This document shows, piece after piece, positions 6,207 to 12,858 of a stretch of 12,858 bases of DNA. The DNA lies in the NCBI GenBank assembly GCA_020847015.1, contig JADLCW010000208.1:1-12858 (forward strand), read 5' to 3'. Under the pieces are notes generated by a model, which saw only the letters and a list, made by a program, of their open reading frames with translations, had not been told where the DNA came from and ran no database searches. This DNA is from Thermomicrobiales bacterium. GTDB lineage: Bacteria; Chloroflexota; Chloroflexia; Thermomicrobiales; UBA6265. Position 1 is the first letter of the stretch. Each line of letters opens with the position of its first letter. The position numbers and the translations under genes are program-made.

Positions 6207-7037
6207 ATGATCCGCGCTCTGAAGGCGCCGAATCTGAAAGAAAAGCTGCACAAGCCGAGCTTGCCCAAACTCCCGGATCCAAGTCAACCAGATGTCTTCG
6301 AGGAGATGACGCTCCTCGAGCACATGGTGGAGTTGCGAGATCGGATCGTAAAGATCGTCCTGGCAGTGGCCATCGCGTTCATTGCAGGCATCTTTCTTGC
6401 CGATGATCTCCTGGATCTCCTGCGGACCCGAGCAAACGCGCTTAATGGTTTCGACGTCGTTAGTCCGACCGACCCGATCACGATGTTTTTCAAAGTAGCG
6501 CTTTACATCGCCATCGGCATCACCCTGCCGGTCATCCTCTGGCAACTATTCGGCTTCCTGGCCCCGGGGTTGACGCGCAAGGAGAAGCGGCTTCTCATTT
6601 CATCGCTGCCATTCGTCTCGCTGCTGTTTCTCGGCGGCGCCGCGTACGGTTTTTTCGTCGCGGCTCCGGCTGCGTTCCAATTCCTATCGTCGTTCATGTC
6701 GGATTTGTTCGAGTGGTCGCCTGAGGGCAATGCCGTCATCACCTTCTACCTGACATTGATGATCGGGTTGGCGCTGGCGTTCCAGTTGCCGGTGGTGATG
6801 TTTCTGCTGGCGAAGCTGGGCGTGGTGACGCCGAAGAAGATGCGGTCGTTTCGCAAATACGCGCTGCTGATCATCTTCATCGCGGCGGCGGTGATCACGC
6901 CGAGCACCGACCCGTTCAACATGGCGCTGGTGGCCGTGCCGCTGCTGGTGCTCTACGAGGTTGGCATTCTCATCGCCTATCTGTTTGCGCGCAGACCGAT
7001 AGACGAGGCGAAAACGCCCAAGGGCGCGGCTGCCTGA
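6207..7037 (+). CDS. tatC: Sec-independent protein translocase TatC
   Basis: Polytopic membrane core of the twin-arginine translocase; it recognises the RR signal peptide and, with TatA/TatB-type subunits, exports folded proteins. 276 residues. An N-terminal extension of about 33 mostly basic and Pro-rich residues precedes the conserved MTLLEHMVELRDRI (34-47). Six hydrophobic segments lie at about 48-66, 95-118, 130-155, 178-203, 217-233 and 236-259. The signal-binding loop FLAPGLTRKEKR (117-128) keeps the Phe and the Glu (126) equivalent to E. coli Phe94 and Glu103. ITPSTDPFNM (230-239) is the usual late motif. The ATG at 6207 has AAGGA at 6195-6199 with 7 nt spacing. No tatA or tatB is adjacent, so those lie elsewhere. 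Confidence 0.96.
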   Translation: MIRALKAPNLKEKLHKPSLPKLPDPSQPDVFEEMTLLEHMVELRDRIVKIVLAVAIAFIAGIFLADDLLDLLRTRANALNGFDVVSPTDPITMFFKVALYIAIGITLPVILWQLFGFLAPGLTRKEKRLLISSLPFVSLLFLGGAAYGFFVAAPAAFQFLSSFMSDLFEWSPEGNAVITFYLTLMIGLALAFQLPVVMFLLAKLGVVTPKKMRSFRKYALLIIFIAAAVITPSTDPFNMALVAVPLLVLYEVGILIAYLFARRPIDEAKTPKGAAA

Positions 7038-7069
7038 GGCGATCCGATACATTCCGTAGAAGGAAAGCA

Positions 7070-7097
7070 CCGGAGGCGATCGTCAGGTCGCCTCCGG
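7070..7097. terminator. Stem-loop between convergent tatC and rqcH
   Basis: CCGGAGGCGA (7070-7079) pairs perfectly with TCGCCTCCGG (7088-7097), a 10-bp stem with an 8-nt loop. It sits 32 bp after the tatC stop and 17 bp after the rqcH stop on the other strand. On the minus strand it is followed by the T-rich TGCTTTCCTTCT, so it fits best as an intrinsic terminator for rqcH. On the plus strand no T tract follows, so it may end tatC transcription less efficiently. Confidence 0.75.
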
Positions 7098-7114
7098 CCC
7101 CGTAACGGCGCCTC

Positions 7115-9001
7115 CTATCGACCTTCGGGCGGGCGCAGCACATCCGCGACCGCGCGCTCGTCAGCCGGACGCACGCTCACGGTGCGCTCGTTGCGGTAGG
7201 TAACCGCGCCGGGACGGCCGCCCCTGATCTTGCGAACATGGCGGCGGCGCGCAATGTCCACCTCGACGCGCACCGCATCGCGGGCCGCACTGTACCAGGC
7301 GGCGAGTCCGGCCGCCGCGGCCAGCGTCTCGTCGCGTTCCGGTAATCGGGGATTCGCCCAGCGAACAATGACGTGCGATCCGCCGACACCCCGTGCGTGC
7401 AACCATGTGTCGTCCGGGCCAGCGGTCTCGAAGGTGATGAGCTCGTTCTGGGTCGCGGTATGACCGACGAACACGGCATTGCCGGCCGCGTCCAGAAAGG
7501 GGCGAGGTCGCTTCTGTGGCCGCGCCTTGCGCGCCGCGCCTCGGCCAGAGCCGCTCTGCGTTTCCCACTCAGCAGCCAGCGCTTCGAGTTCGGCAAATCC
7601 GGCCGCCTGGGCGACCAGCGTGGCCAGTTCGTCCAGATGGGCGATCTCCACCGCGATGTCGGCTTCCAGTTCGGTTTGATGCACCCCCGCGCTTTGTGCG
7701 TTCCGGTAGCGCTCGAAGTACTCCTGAGCGACATCCTTGGCTGGACGAGCGGGATCCAATGGAACGACCTGGCCATCCACGTCGAGTTGCGCCTGGCCGG
7801 GCCGAATGTGCCAGAGATTGGCGTAGATCGCCTCGCCCCACTGGCGTAGTCGGTCGATCTCAGCCGCTTTGGCGCCCTGCTCGCGCACCGCCTGCAATTT
7901 TCGCGTCTGCCGCTGACGAGCTTCGCCGATGGTCGCCAACAGCCGCGCGCGGCGCTGCGCGTGGCGAACCGGCCCGCTTTCGTGAACGTCGCCCTCCGCG
8001 AGCGCGATCGCGTGCGAAATGGACGCTACGGGTTCTTCGTCATGAGTTTGGGCCAGGTAGGCGAACGGGATCGCCCCGTAAGCGACGACCGGTCCGGTCG
8101 TCGCCTCCGATTCGGTTGGCCGCTCGCGGTAGAGGCGCGGCGCCCAGGAGGCGGTCAGCAACGGCTCCAGCAACGCTCGGGTCTCTCGCGCCAGTATGAC
8201 CGCGTGGTCTGGAGAGGTCGCGCCGGTCGTCGCGGCGGCGTCGCCGGTCGTCCGGTAGGCGATCTCTCGCGCCATCTGCGGGCTGATGCCGCGGAATGAC
8301 TCCACCAGCAATCGCGCGAGGATGGTTTGCGGGTCGGCGTTGGCGAGCAGCATCGCGGCCGCTGCACCGGTGAGACGACGCGGATCCGGTTTGGCGATGG
8401 GAGGAGGCGGCACGTAGGGTCGGCGAGGCAACACCGGACGCACGCGACTCATGGCCGGCGTCACGCGCTTGATCGCCTCCATGACCTGTCCCTGGTCATC
8501 CACCAGGATCAGGTTGGAATGGCGCCCCATGATCTCGACGACGAGATGGACGAAGGTCGGTTCGATCTCCCCTGCGTCCTCCTCCAATTCATCCAGTTCG
8601 AGCGCGGCATCTGCGGCCGGCTCGTCGTCGGGCGCCAACCCGGCCGCGCGGCGTGCGCGTCGTTCTTGGTCCGAGGGCAAACGCTTGGCTATACTGAGTC
8701 GCAAGAGCCGCTCCAGTGGCGGCTGGTCGATCCCGATCACGATGCCGCCGCGCACATACTTGCGCAGCAAGAGCCCGAGCGGGGTGATCAGGTCGGTGTC
8801 GAGCGACGGCATGGCCGAGGCCAGATGGAGGCGGGGGCGGCGATCGTCCGCGCTGGCGACCAGAGCGTGGCGCTGGCCGCCGGCATAGATTTCAGCGGCG
8901 AGAGTGCGCTGGTCCACCAGGCCGACGCGCTGAATGCGGCCATCGAGGATGGTCGCGGACAATTCGTCGGCAACGGCGGCAGCGGTGAGAACGTCGAACA
9001 C
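7115..9001 (-). CDS. rqcH: NFACT-family ribosome quality control protein RqcH
   Basis: In B. subtilis RqcH binds obstructed 50S subunits with peptidyl-tRNA and recruits tRNA-Ala to add C-terminal Ala tails that mark the nascent chain for degradation. 628 residues against about 570. It starts at FDVLTAAAVADEL with NFACT-N motifs: GRIQRV (21-26), EIYAGG (37-42), LLLRKYVRGG (77-86) and LVVEIMGRHSNLIL. An acidic stretch rich in Glu and Asp interrupts the N-domain near 115-145. A helix-hairpin-helix region (SFRGISPQMAREIAY) and a charged, probably coiled-coil middle follow. The C-terminal NFACT-R domain (about 502-628) has DTWLHARGVGGSHV and RPGAVTYRNERTVSV. Residues 97-98 are Glu-Arg, not the Asp-Arg of B. 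subtilis. The start is GTG (9001-8999), chosen from family alignment, with CGAGG about 8 nt upstream. The frame is open much further but antisense to gmk. Older names include FbpA and YloA. Confidence 0.92.
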   Translation of the reverse strand: MFDVLTAAAVADELSATILDGRIQRVGLVDQRTLAAEIYAGGQRHALVASADDRRPRLHLASAMPSLDTDLITPLGLLLRKYVRGGIVIGIDQPPLERLLRLSIAKRLPSDQERRARRAAGLAPDDEPAADAALELDELEEDAGEIEPTFVHLVVEIMGRHSNLILVDDQGQVMEAIKRVTPAMSRVRPVLPRRPYVPPPPIAKPDPRRLTGAAAAMLLANADPQTILARLLVESFRGISPQMAREIAYRTTGDAAATTGATSPDHAVILARETRALLEPLLTASWAPRLYRERPTESEATTGPVVAYGAIPFAYLAQTHDEEPVASISHAIALAEGDVHESGPVRHAQRRARLLATIGEARQRQTRKLQAVREQGAKAAEIDRLRQWGEAIYANLWHIRPGQAQLDVDGQVVPLDPARPAKDVAQEYFERYRNAQSAGVHQTELEADIAVEIAHLDELATLVAQAAGFAELEALAAEWETQSGSGRGAARKARPQKRPRPFLDAAGNAVFVGHTATQNELITFETAGPDDTWLHARGVGGSHVIVRWANPRLPERDETLAAAAGLAAWYSAARDAVRVEVDIARRRHVRKIRGGRPGAVTYRNERTVSVRPADERAVADVLRPPEGR

Positions 9002-9049
9002 GGGGGCAACCTCGGGCGAGCGAACCGCGCCGACAACCGGGGGCGGCGC

Positions 9050-9781
9050 ATGGACGGACAGACGATGCAAACGGACGTGCAGGAGCGATTTGGCGAGCCG
9101 CCGTCCGCGGATCGCCGGGAGGCCGCGCGCGGCGTGGGCGATCGACTTGGCGAGCGCGCTGATGAATTGATCGGCGATCTGCGCGTGCTGCGGCGCCCGC
9201 GGATATTCGTGATCTCCGGCCCGTCCGGCGTCGGCAAAGATACCGTGATTGAGACGCTGCGGGATGCCTATCCGGAAGCTTACTTCGCTGTCACCGCCAC
9301 CACGCGGTCGCGGCGCCCCGGTGAAATCGACGGGGTGCATTATTACTTTATGGATGACGCAGCCTTCGATGCGCGGCTTGCCGAGGATGAATTCCTCGAA
9401 TCGGCCGTGGTGTACGATCACAAATACGGTGTGCCGCGGGGGCCGATTCGAGCCGCGTTGTCGCGCAGGCAAGATGTATTTATCAAAGTAGATGTGCAAG
9501 GCGCTCAAGCGATCCGCACGCTCGTACCGCAGGCGATCTCGATTTTCGTTTCTCCAGAGTCGATGACGGCGCTGCTGCAGCGGCTGCGCGCACGCAAAAC
9601 CGATGAACCGGAAGCGCTGATGCGCCGCTTTGGCACAGCCAGCCGAGAGCTCTCCAGCGCATCCGATTTCGACTACGTGGTGTTCAACGAGTCGGATCAG
9701 GTCGAGCAGGCCGTCGCGCAAATTTGCGCCATCGTCACTGCCGAGCACTTTCGCACGGTGCAGGAAGATATTCGCATCTAG
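9050..9781 (+). CDS. gmk: Guanylate kinase
   Basis: Phosphorylates GMP to GDP with ATP; essential for GTP and dGTP supply. 243 residues from ATG 9050. The kinase core starts near RIFVISGPSGVGKDT (51-65), then the GMP-binding part TATTRSRRPGEIDGVHYYF, the FLESAVVYDHKYGVPRGPI region, and the C-terminal RLRARKTDEPEALMRR lid. The P-loop reads GVGKDT, with Asp where Ser, Thr or Gly is common. The core is normal length (about 195), so this start gives a charged N-terminal extension of about 50 residues. Other in-frame starts are ATG 9065, GTG 9134 (215 residues, with GGGAGG at 9117-9122, 11 nt spacing) and GTG 9185. Codons between 9050 and 9134 are GC-ending like the rest, which slightly favours the long form. 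Divergent from rqcH across 48 bp. Confidence 0.93.
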   Translation: MDGQTMQTDVQERFGEPPSADRREAARGVGDRLGERADELIGDLRVLRRPRIFVISGPSGVGKDTVIETLRDAYPEAYFAVTATTRSRRPGEIDGVHYYFMDDAAFDARLAEDEFLESAVVYDHKYGVPRGPIRAALSRRQDVFIKVDVQGAQAIRTLVPQAISIFVSPESMTALLQRLRARKTDEPEALMRRFGTASRELSSASDFDYVVFNESDQVEQAVAQICAIVTAEHFRTVQEDIRI

Positions 9782-9831
9782 CCGGCGCGTTGCATTCCAT
9801 CTCAAGCCGTCGGAAACGGCGGAGGCGACGA

Positions 9832-9890
9832 TGACCGCCGCCGGTTCGTGGCACGGCACGATCCAGCCACCGAACCGGCGGCGACGGTCA
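9832..9890. repeat. Long inverted repeat between convergent gmk and def
   Basis: CGCCGCCGGTTCG (9836-9848) pairs perfectly with CGAACCGGCGGCG (9871-9883), 13 bp with a 22-nt loop. The flanks TGACCG (9832-9837) and CGGTCA (9885-9890) offer a further or competing pairing. A smaller stem, GCCGT/ACGGC with a CGGAA loop, is at 9806-9820. It lies between two converging stop codons, so a bidirectional terminator is the simplest reading. No clear T tract follows on either strand. Confidence 0.6.
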
Positions 9891-9900
9891 GCGGCGGCGC

Positions 9901-10443
9901 TCAGCCCTCGGCGAGCGCCGCCGCTTCGACCGGTCCCTCGATCTCCTCATCCTCGGGGATCGGCTGAATCGTGGATTTGTCCTCCACGCGGTCGATGAAG
10001 AGAACGCCGTCGAGATGGTCGATTTCATGCTGGAGCGCGCGAGCTAGCCAGCCTTCGGCCTTGATCCGCAGCGGCCGGTTATCCAACCCCACCGCCTTGA
10101 CGGTGACCCGCCGCGATCGTGGAACCTCGCCCGTCCAGCCGGGGATGCTCAGACACCCTTCGTATCCCAGCACGCGCCCCTGGCTTTTGACGACCTCGGG
10201 ATTCACCAACGTGTAGGTGTGCTGCGGATCTTCGGGTTTCTCGTAGCCAGCCGGCAGGTGGACCACGATCAATCTGAGCAACATGCCGACCTGCGGCGCC
10301 GCCAGACCGATGCCGGGGGCATCCAGCATGGTGTCGTGCATATCGGCAGCCAACCGCCGGATGCTGTCGTCGACAGTGCGAATGCGGTGCGCTTTCTGGC
10401 GGAGGCGAGGATCGCCTTCGACGATAATGTTCAAGAGACTCAT
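9901..10443 (-). CDS. def: Peptide deformylase
   Basis: Metalloenzyme that removes the formyl group from the N-terminal Met of new proteins at the ribosome exit. 180 residues (E. coli 169). All three family motifs are present: GIGLAAPQVG (44-53), EGCLSIPG (95-102) with metal ligand Cys97, and QHEIDHLDG (138-146) with His139, His143 and catalytic Glu140. The last 25 residues form an acidic tail (PEDEEIEG and onward) beyond the catalytic fold. The start is ATG (10443-10441), matching the family N-terminus LLNIIVEGDPRLR. The SD is weak. fmt, its frequent partner, is not adjacent. The next gene upstream on this strand is the lipoprotein, 148 bp away. Confidence 0.96.
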   Translation of the reverse strand: MSLLNIIVEGDPRLRQKAHRIRTVDDSIRRLAADMHDTMLDAPGIGLAAPQVGMLLRLIVVHLPAGYEKPEDPQHTYTLVNPEVVKSQGRVLGYEGCLSIPGWTGEVPRSRRVTVKAVGLDNRPLRIKAEGWLARALQHEIDHLDGVLFIDRVEDKSTIQPIPEDEEIEGPVEAAALAEG

Positions 10444-10459
10444 CGGGCTGCTTCGTCCA

Positions 10460-10547
10460 ATCATATCGGAAGTTCGGGGGGATTCGCCAGACGGCGATCC
10501 GTATGCGTTACGCCCAAAGTATCGCCCACGACGCGGCGTCGACTCAA
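10460..10547 (-). promoter_or_regulatory. Possible promoters of def
   Basis: In the 148-bp gap upstream of def, the minus strand holds TATGAT (10465-10460), a good -10 match but with only a poor -35, and a second pair TTGAGT (10547-10542) and GATACT (10523-10518) spaced by 18 bp. The first would give a very short leader of about 10 nt. Both are pattern matches only. Nothing else is recognised in this gap. Confidence 0.3.
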
Positions 10548-10591
10548 ACCGGCTAGTGCCGCGCCGTGAGCTCGAGCGGATCGGCGATGCG

Positions 10592-11053
10592 CTATTCGTC
10601 GGTGATGCCGCCAGGCAACTGCGCCGCGAATGTGCCGGCCGGCTTGCCATCGATCGTAATTGGCGTCTCGCGCGGATCGCCGTCGATGGTGAAGGAGACA
10701 GTGGTCTGGCCCTCGGCGGCGATTTCATGCTTGTCCACGAGTCCTTCAATGGAGAGCTCGTGTTTGGTTCCGTCGCCGGTGACGGTGATCACCATGGGCG
10801 AGCCGATGTCGCCCTCGATGCGGTCGGGGCTGAGCTTGCCATTTTCGAGCTTGACTTCGACCCCGGACGCCTCGATGACGCGCGCATCCGGGAAGGGACT
10901 GGCGGCGGGAGAGGCGAGGACTACTTCTGGCGCGGTCACGCCCTCTTGCGTAACGCTGACGGCTGGCGGCTGGGCTCCGCAGCCGGCCAACACCAGCGCG
11001 AGCGCGCCGGGCAGCACAAGCCCTGTCATCCGCCGAATCCTGGCATCCGTCAC
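10592..11053 (-). CDS. Small lipoprotein, possible cupredoxin-like fold without copper ligands
   Basis: 153 residues; function unknown. The N-terminus has two Arg-rich turns, a hydrophobic stretch (LVLPGALALVLAGC, 12-25) and a lipobox LAGC with Cys25, so it is predicted to be exported, lipidated and held on the outer face of the membrane. A Pro/Ala/Ser-rich linker (about 26-58) leads to a beta-rich domain of roughly 95 residues. Segments such as SPMVITVTGDGTKHELSIEGL, AEGQTTVSFTI and AGTFAAQLPGG follow the strand order of cupredoxin-like lipoproteins, but there is no Cys or Met near the end to complete a copper site, so any metal role is doubtful. The start is GTG (11053-11051) with GGGAG 6 nt upstream. 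The 103-bp gap to the kinase gene allows cotranscription. The fold is inferred; the lipoprotein call is firm. Confidence 0.8.
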   Translation of the reverse strand: MTDARIRRMTGLVLPGALALVLAGCGAQPPAVSVTQEGVTAPEVVLASPAASPFPDARVIEASGVEVKLENGKLSPDRIEGDIGSPMVITVTGDGTKHELSIEGLVDKHEIAAEGQTTVSFTIDGDPRETPITIDGKPAGTFAAQLPGGITDE

Positions 11054-11156
11054 TCGCTGCTCCCTTCCCCGCGCAAACCAGCGCTCATAGTCGTCTGCTC
11101 GTTACCGGCCACCGTCGGTCCTGTCTGCGATGGCGCGGCCCCGCAACGAATCAGGT

Positions 11157-12858
11157 TCAAGTATCGACGATGCGAGCGGGCAGCGGGAGGACGATCGTGA
11201 ATGTCGAACCTCTCCCCAGTTCGCTGTGCACCGCAATACTCCCGCCGTGCAATTCGACCAGGCGGCGGGCGATGGACAATCCCAACCCGGCCCCCCCGTA
11301 GCGGCGAGACGAGCCGGTGTCCGCCTGCCGGAACTCGTCAAAGACGTGCGGCAGCGTATCGGCGGCGATGCCGATGCCGGTGTCGGCGACGATGATTTCG
11401 ATGGCCGGATCTGTTTGTCGGATCTCGATGGCGACTCGACCGTGCTCGGTGAACTTCACCGCATTGCCGACGAGATTGAGCAACGCCTGCCGTAGCCGAA
11501 GTTCGTCACCAAGCACCCGCGGGACCGTGTCAGGCAGGATCACGTCGAGTCGGAGATTCTTGGCGGAAGCCTGCGGCGCCACATCGGCCAGCACCTGCCT
11601 GACGGCAACGCTCAGATCGACCGGCTCCAGCGCCAGCACCATTTTCCCCGACTCGATACGGGAGAGATCGAGAATATCGTTGATGAGGGCGAGCAGGCGA
11701 TCGGCGCTGTTCGCGATTTGGCGAATATCCGCTTGCTGCTGGTCGGTAAGCCCGCTCGCCGGGTCGTCGAGGAGCAGGTGGGAGTAGCCGACGATGGCGT
11801 TCATCGGGGTGCGCAATTCGTGGCTCATCGTCGAGAGAAAACTACTCTTGAGCCGGCTGGCCTCTTCGGCGGAATCCCGCGCCGCGACCATCTCCGCCTC
11901 GATACGTTTTTGTTCGGTGATATCGATCAGCACTGACTGCCATGTGGGCGACTCGCCGTCCGGCCCGGGAGCGATGATGCCCTGATCGCGCAGCCAGACC
12001 AGACGCCCGTCGCGGGCATAACGTCGATACTCCAGCGAGAATGGTCTGCCGCTGGTGGCGGTATGGGTGATTTCCCGCGCGAGGCGCTCGCGATCGTCGG
12101 GGTGGACCCGGGCGAGCCAGCGCTCGGGGTTGGCGATCAACTCTTCCGGGGTTTCCCCGAATACGTCGCGCACCTGCGGACTCGCGTAGAGAAGCGTGTT
12201 GGTCTGGTCCGCGGTGTTGATGGTGACGATGGCCGGCAGCCGTTCCACCAGCGTGCGGAAGCGCTCTTCGCTGGCGCGAACTTCTGCTTGCAGGCGATGC
12301 CACTCGGTCACGTCTTGCGTAATTCCGAGCACACGCGCGACCGATCCGTCCGGAGCCAGCACTACTTCGCCACGGTCGCGCAGCCAACGGACGCCGCCAT
12401 CCGGCAGCATCACCCGAAATTCGAGTTCGTAGGGGCCGCCTTGCAACCGTGCCCGATCGGAAGCCTGGACACGCGCGGTGTCCGCCGGGTGGATGCGCTC
12501 TTGAAAGAAGCGACGGTCGGTGCGGGCAGCCTCCGGCGGCAGACCGAACAGCGCCGGCAGCCCTTCGGAGCGGAGCGCATCGCCGGAGGCCGCGTCCCAG
12601 TCCCACGCGCCAGCTCCGGCGGCGGCGAGCGTTTGGCGCAAGCGCTCCTCGCTACGCGCGAGCGCGGCCATCGCCGCCTTGTGGTTGCCGATTTCCTGAA
12701 TCTGGGACAGGAAATAGCGCGGAGCGCCCGTGTGGTCGCGCACGGCCGAGACGCTCAACAGCGCCCAGACCGCCGTGCCGTCCTTGCGCAGGTAGCGCTT
12801 CTCGATCTGGTAGGAGTGCGTCTCCCCGGCGATCAATTGGGCGACGTGGGCGAGGTCG
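11157..12858 (-). CDS. Multi-PAS sensor histidine kinase (N-terminus missing)
   Basis: Two-component signalling kinase. The frame is open to the right edge, so the TTG at 12836 is not the start. Visible, in order: the end of a PAS domain with its PAC motif (YQIEKRYLRKDGTAVW), a second PAS/PAC (AAGAGAWDWD to VLGITQDVTEW), a third PAS/PAC (FRTLVERLPAIVTIN to LIDITEQK), a HisKA domain with the phospho-acceptor His in SHELRTPMNAIVGYS (codon 11822-11820), and a HATPase_c domain with N box (LRQALLNLVGNAVKF), G1 (DTGIGI), F box (FDEFRQAD) and G2 (GGAGLGLSIARR). It has no transmembrane segment in the visible 566 residues and no receiver domain. Catalytic motifs are intact, so it is probably active. 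The signal sensed is unknown. No response regulator is in the window. Confidence 0.93.
   Translation of the reverse strand, partial: DLAHVAQLIAGETHSYQIEKRYLRKDGTAVWALLSVSAVRDHTGAPRYFLSQIQEIGNHKAAMAALARSEERLRQTLAAAGAGAWDWDAASGDALRSEGLPALFGLPPEAARTDRRFFQERIHPADTARVQASDRARLQGGPYELEFRVMLPDGGVRWLRDRGEVVLAPDGSVARVLGITQDVTEWHRLQAEVRASEERFRTLVERLPAIVTINTADQTNTLLYASPQVRDVFGETPEELIANPERWLARVHPDDRERLAREITHTATSGRPFSLEYRRYARDGRLVWLRDQGIIAPGPDGESPTWQSVLIDITEQKRIEAEMVAARDSAEEASRLKSSFLSTMSHELRTPMNAIVGYSHLLLDDPASGLTDQQQADIRQIANSADRLLALINDILDLSRIESGKMVLALEPVDLSVAVRQVLADVAPQASAKNLRLDVILPDTVPRVLGDELRLRQALLNLVGNAVKFTEHGRVAIEIRQTDPAIEIIVADTGIGIAADTLPHVFDEFRQADTGSSRRYGGAGLGLSIARRLVELHGGSIAVHSELGRGSTFTIVLPLPARIVDT

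Noticed and set aside
8327..9049. Upstream in-frame extension of gmk running antisense to rqcH
   Set aside because: The rqcH protein is conserved here and the extension resembles no kinase domain, so gmk begins much later.
9002..9859. Upstream in-frame extension of rqcH running antisense to gmk
   Set aside because: NFACT proteins start at the FDVLTAAAV segment; the extension is a mirror of gmk codons.
12834..12836. TTG at 12836 as start of the histidine kinase
   Set aside because: The same frame continues with PAS-like residues to the window edge, so the gene is cut, not started there.
1..12858. Mobile element, CRISPR array, tRNA or prophage
   Set aside because: No direct repeat array, transposase, integrase or cloverleaf was seen on either strand.

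Overview
This 12.9 kb window is gene-dense, GC-rich chromosomal DNA from a bacterium. The gene content (a complete biotin carboxylase, Tat translocase, Fe-S type PurF, RqcH and a lipoprotein) and overall sequence character suggest a high-GC Chloroflexota member, perhaps of the Thermomicrobia/Sphaerobacter type. That placement is an inference from general family resemblance and was not tested. I see no tRNA, rRNA, CRISPR array, insertion sequence, prophage or toxin-antitoxin module. It reads as ordinary core genome.

Left part (1-7037, all on +). A purine-biosynthesis run comes first: purF (5' end outside the window), purD, purN and purE, joined by a 24-bp gap, a 4-bp GTGA overlap and a 20-bp gap (or an ATGA overlap). 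The PurE has the signatures of the CO2-using class II AIR carboxylase, and no purK is visible. It is followed by accC (biotin carboxylase), nusB (transcription antitermination/rRNA synthesis), acpP (acyl carrier protein) and tatC (Tat translocase core). AccC and AcpP both serve fatty-acid synthesis. Short inverted repeats sit directly behind the stop codons of purE, accC and nusB, and the spacers before acpP (187 bp) and tatC (144 bp) also contain possible stem-loops.

Middle (7038-9900). A 10-bp stem-loop separates tatC from the convergent gene rqcH (NFACT family, ribosome quality control). rqcH diverges from gmk (guanylate kinase) across only 48 bp. gmk converges on def (peptide deformylase) across 119 bp that hold a long imperfect inverted repeat. 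The rqcH/gmk/def neighbourhood recalls the yloA(rqcH)-gmk-def neighbourhood of Bacillus subtilis, here with changed orientations and without the intervening genes.

Right part (9901-12858, all on -). def, a small lipoprotein with a possible ligand-less cupredoxin-like fold, and a multi-PAS sensor histidine kinase whose N-terminus lies beyond the right edge. No partner response regulator is in view. No stretch longer than 300 bases lacks a gene. I did not find a clearly novel system. The points most worth a second look are the class II-like PurE without PurK, the perfect 18-bp palindrome over the nusB stop codon, the Glu-Arg in place of Asp-Arg at RqcH 97-98, and the inverted repeats behind stop codons.
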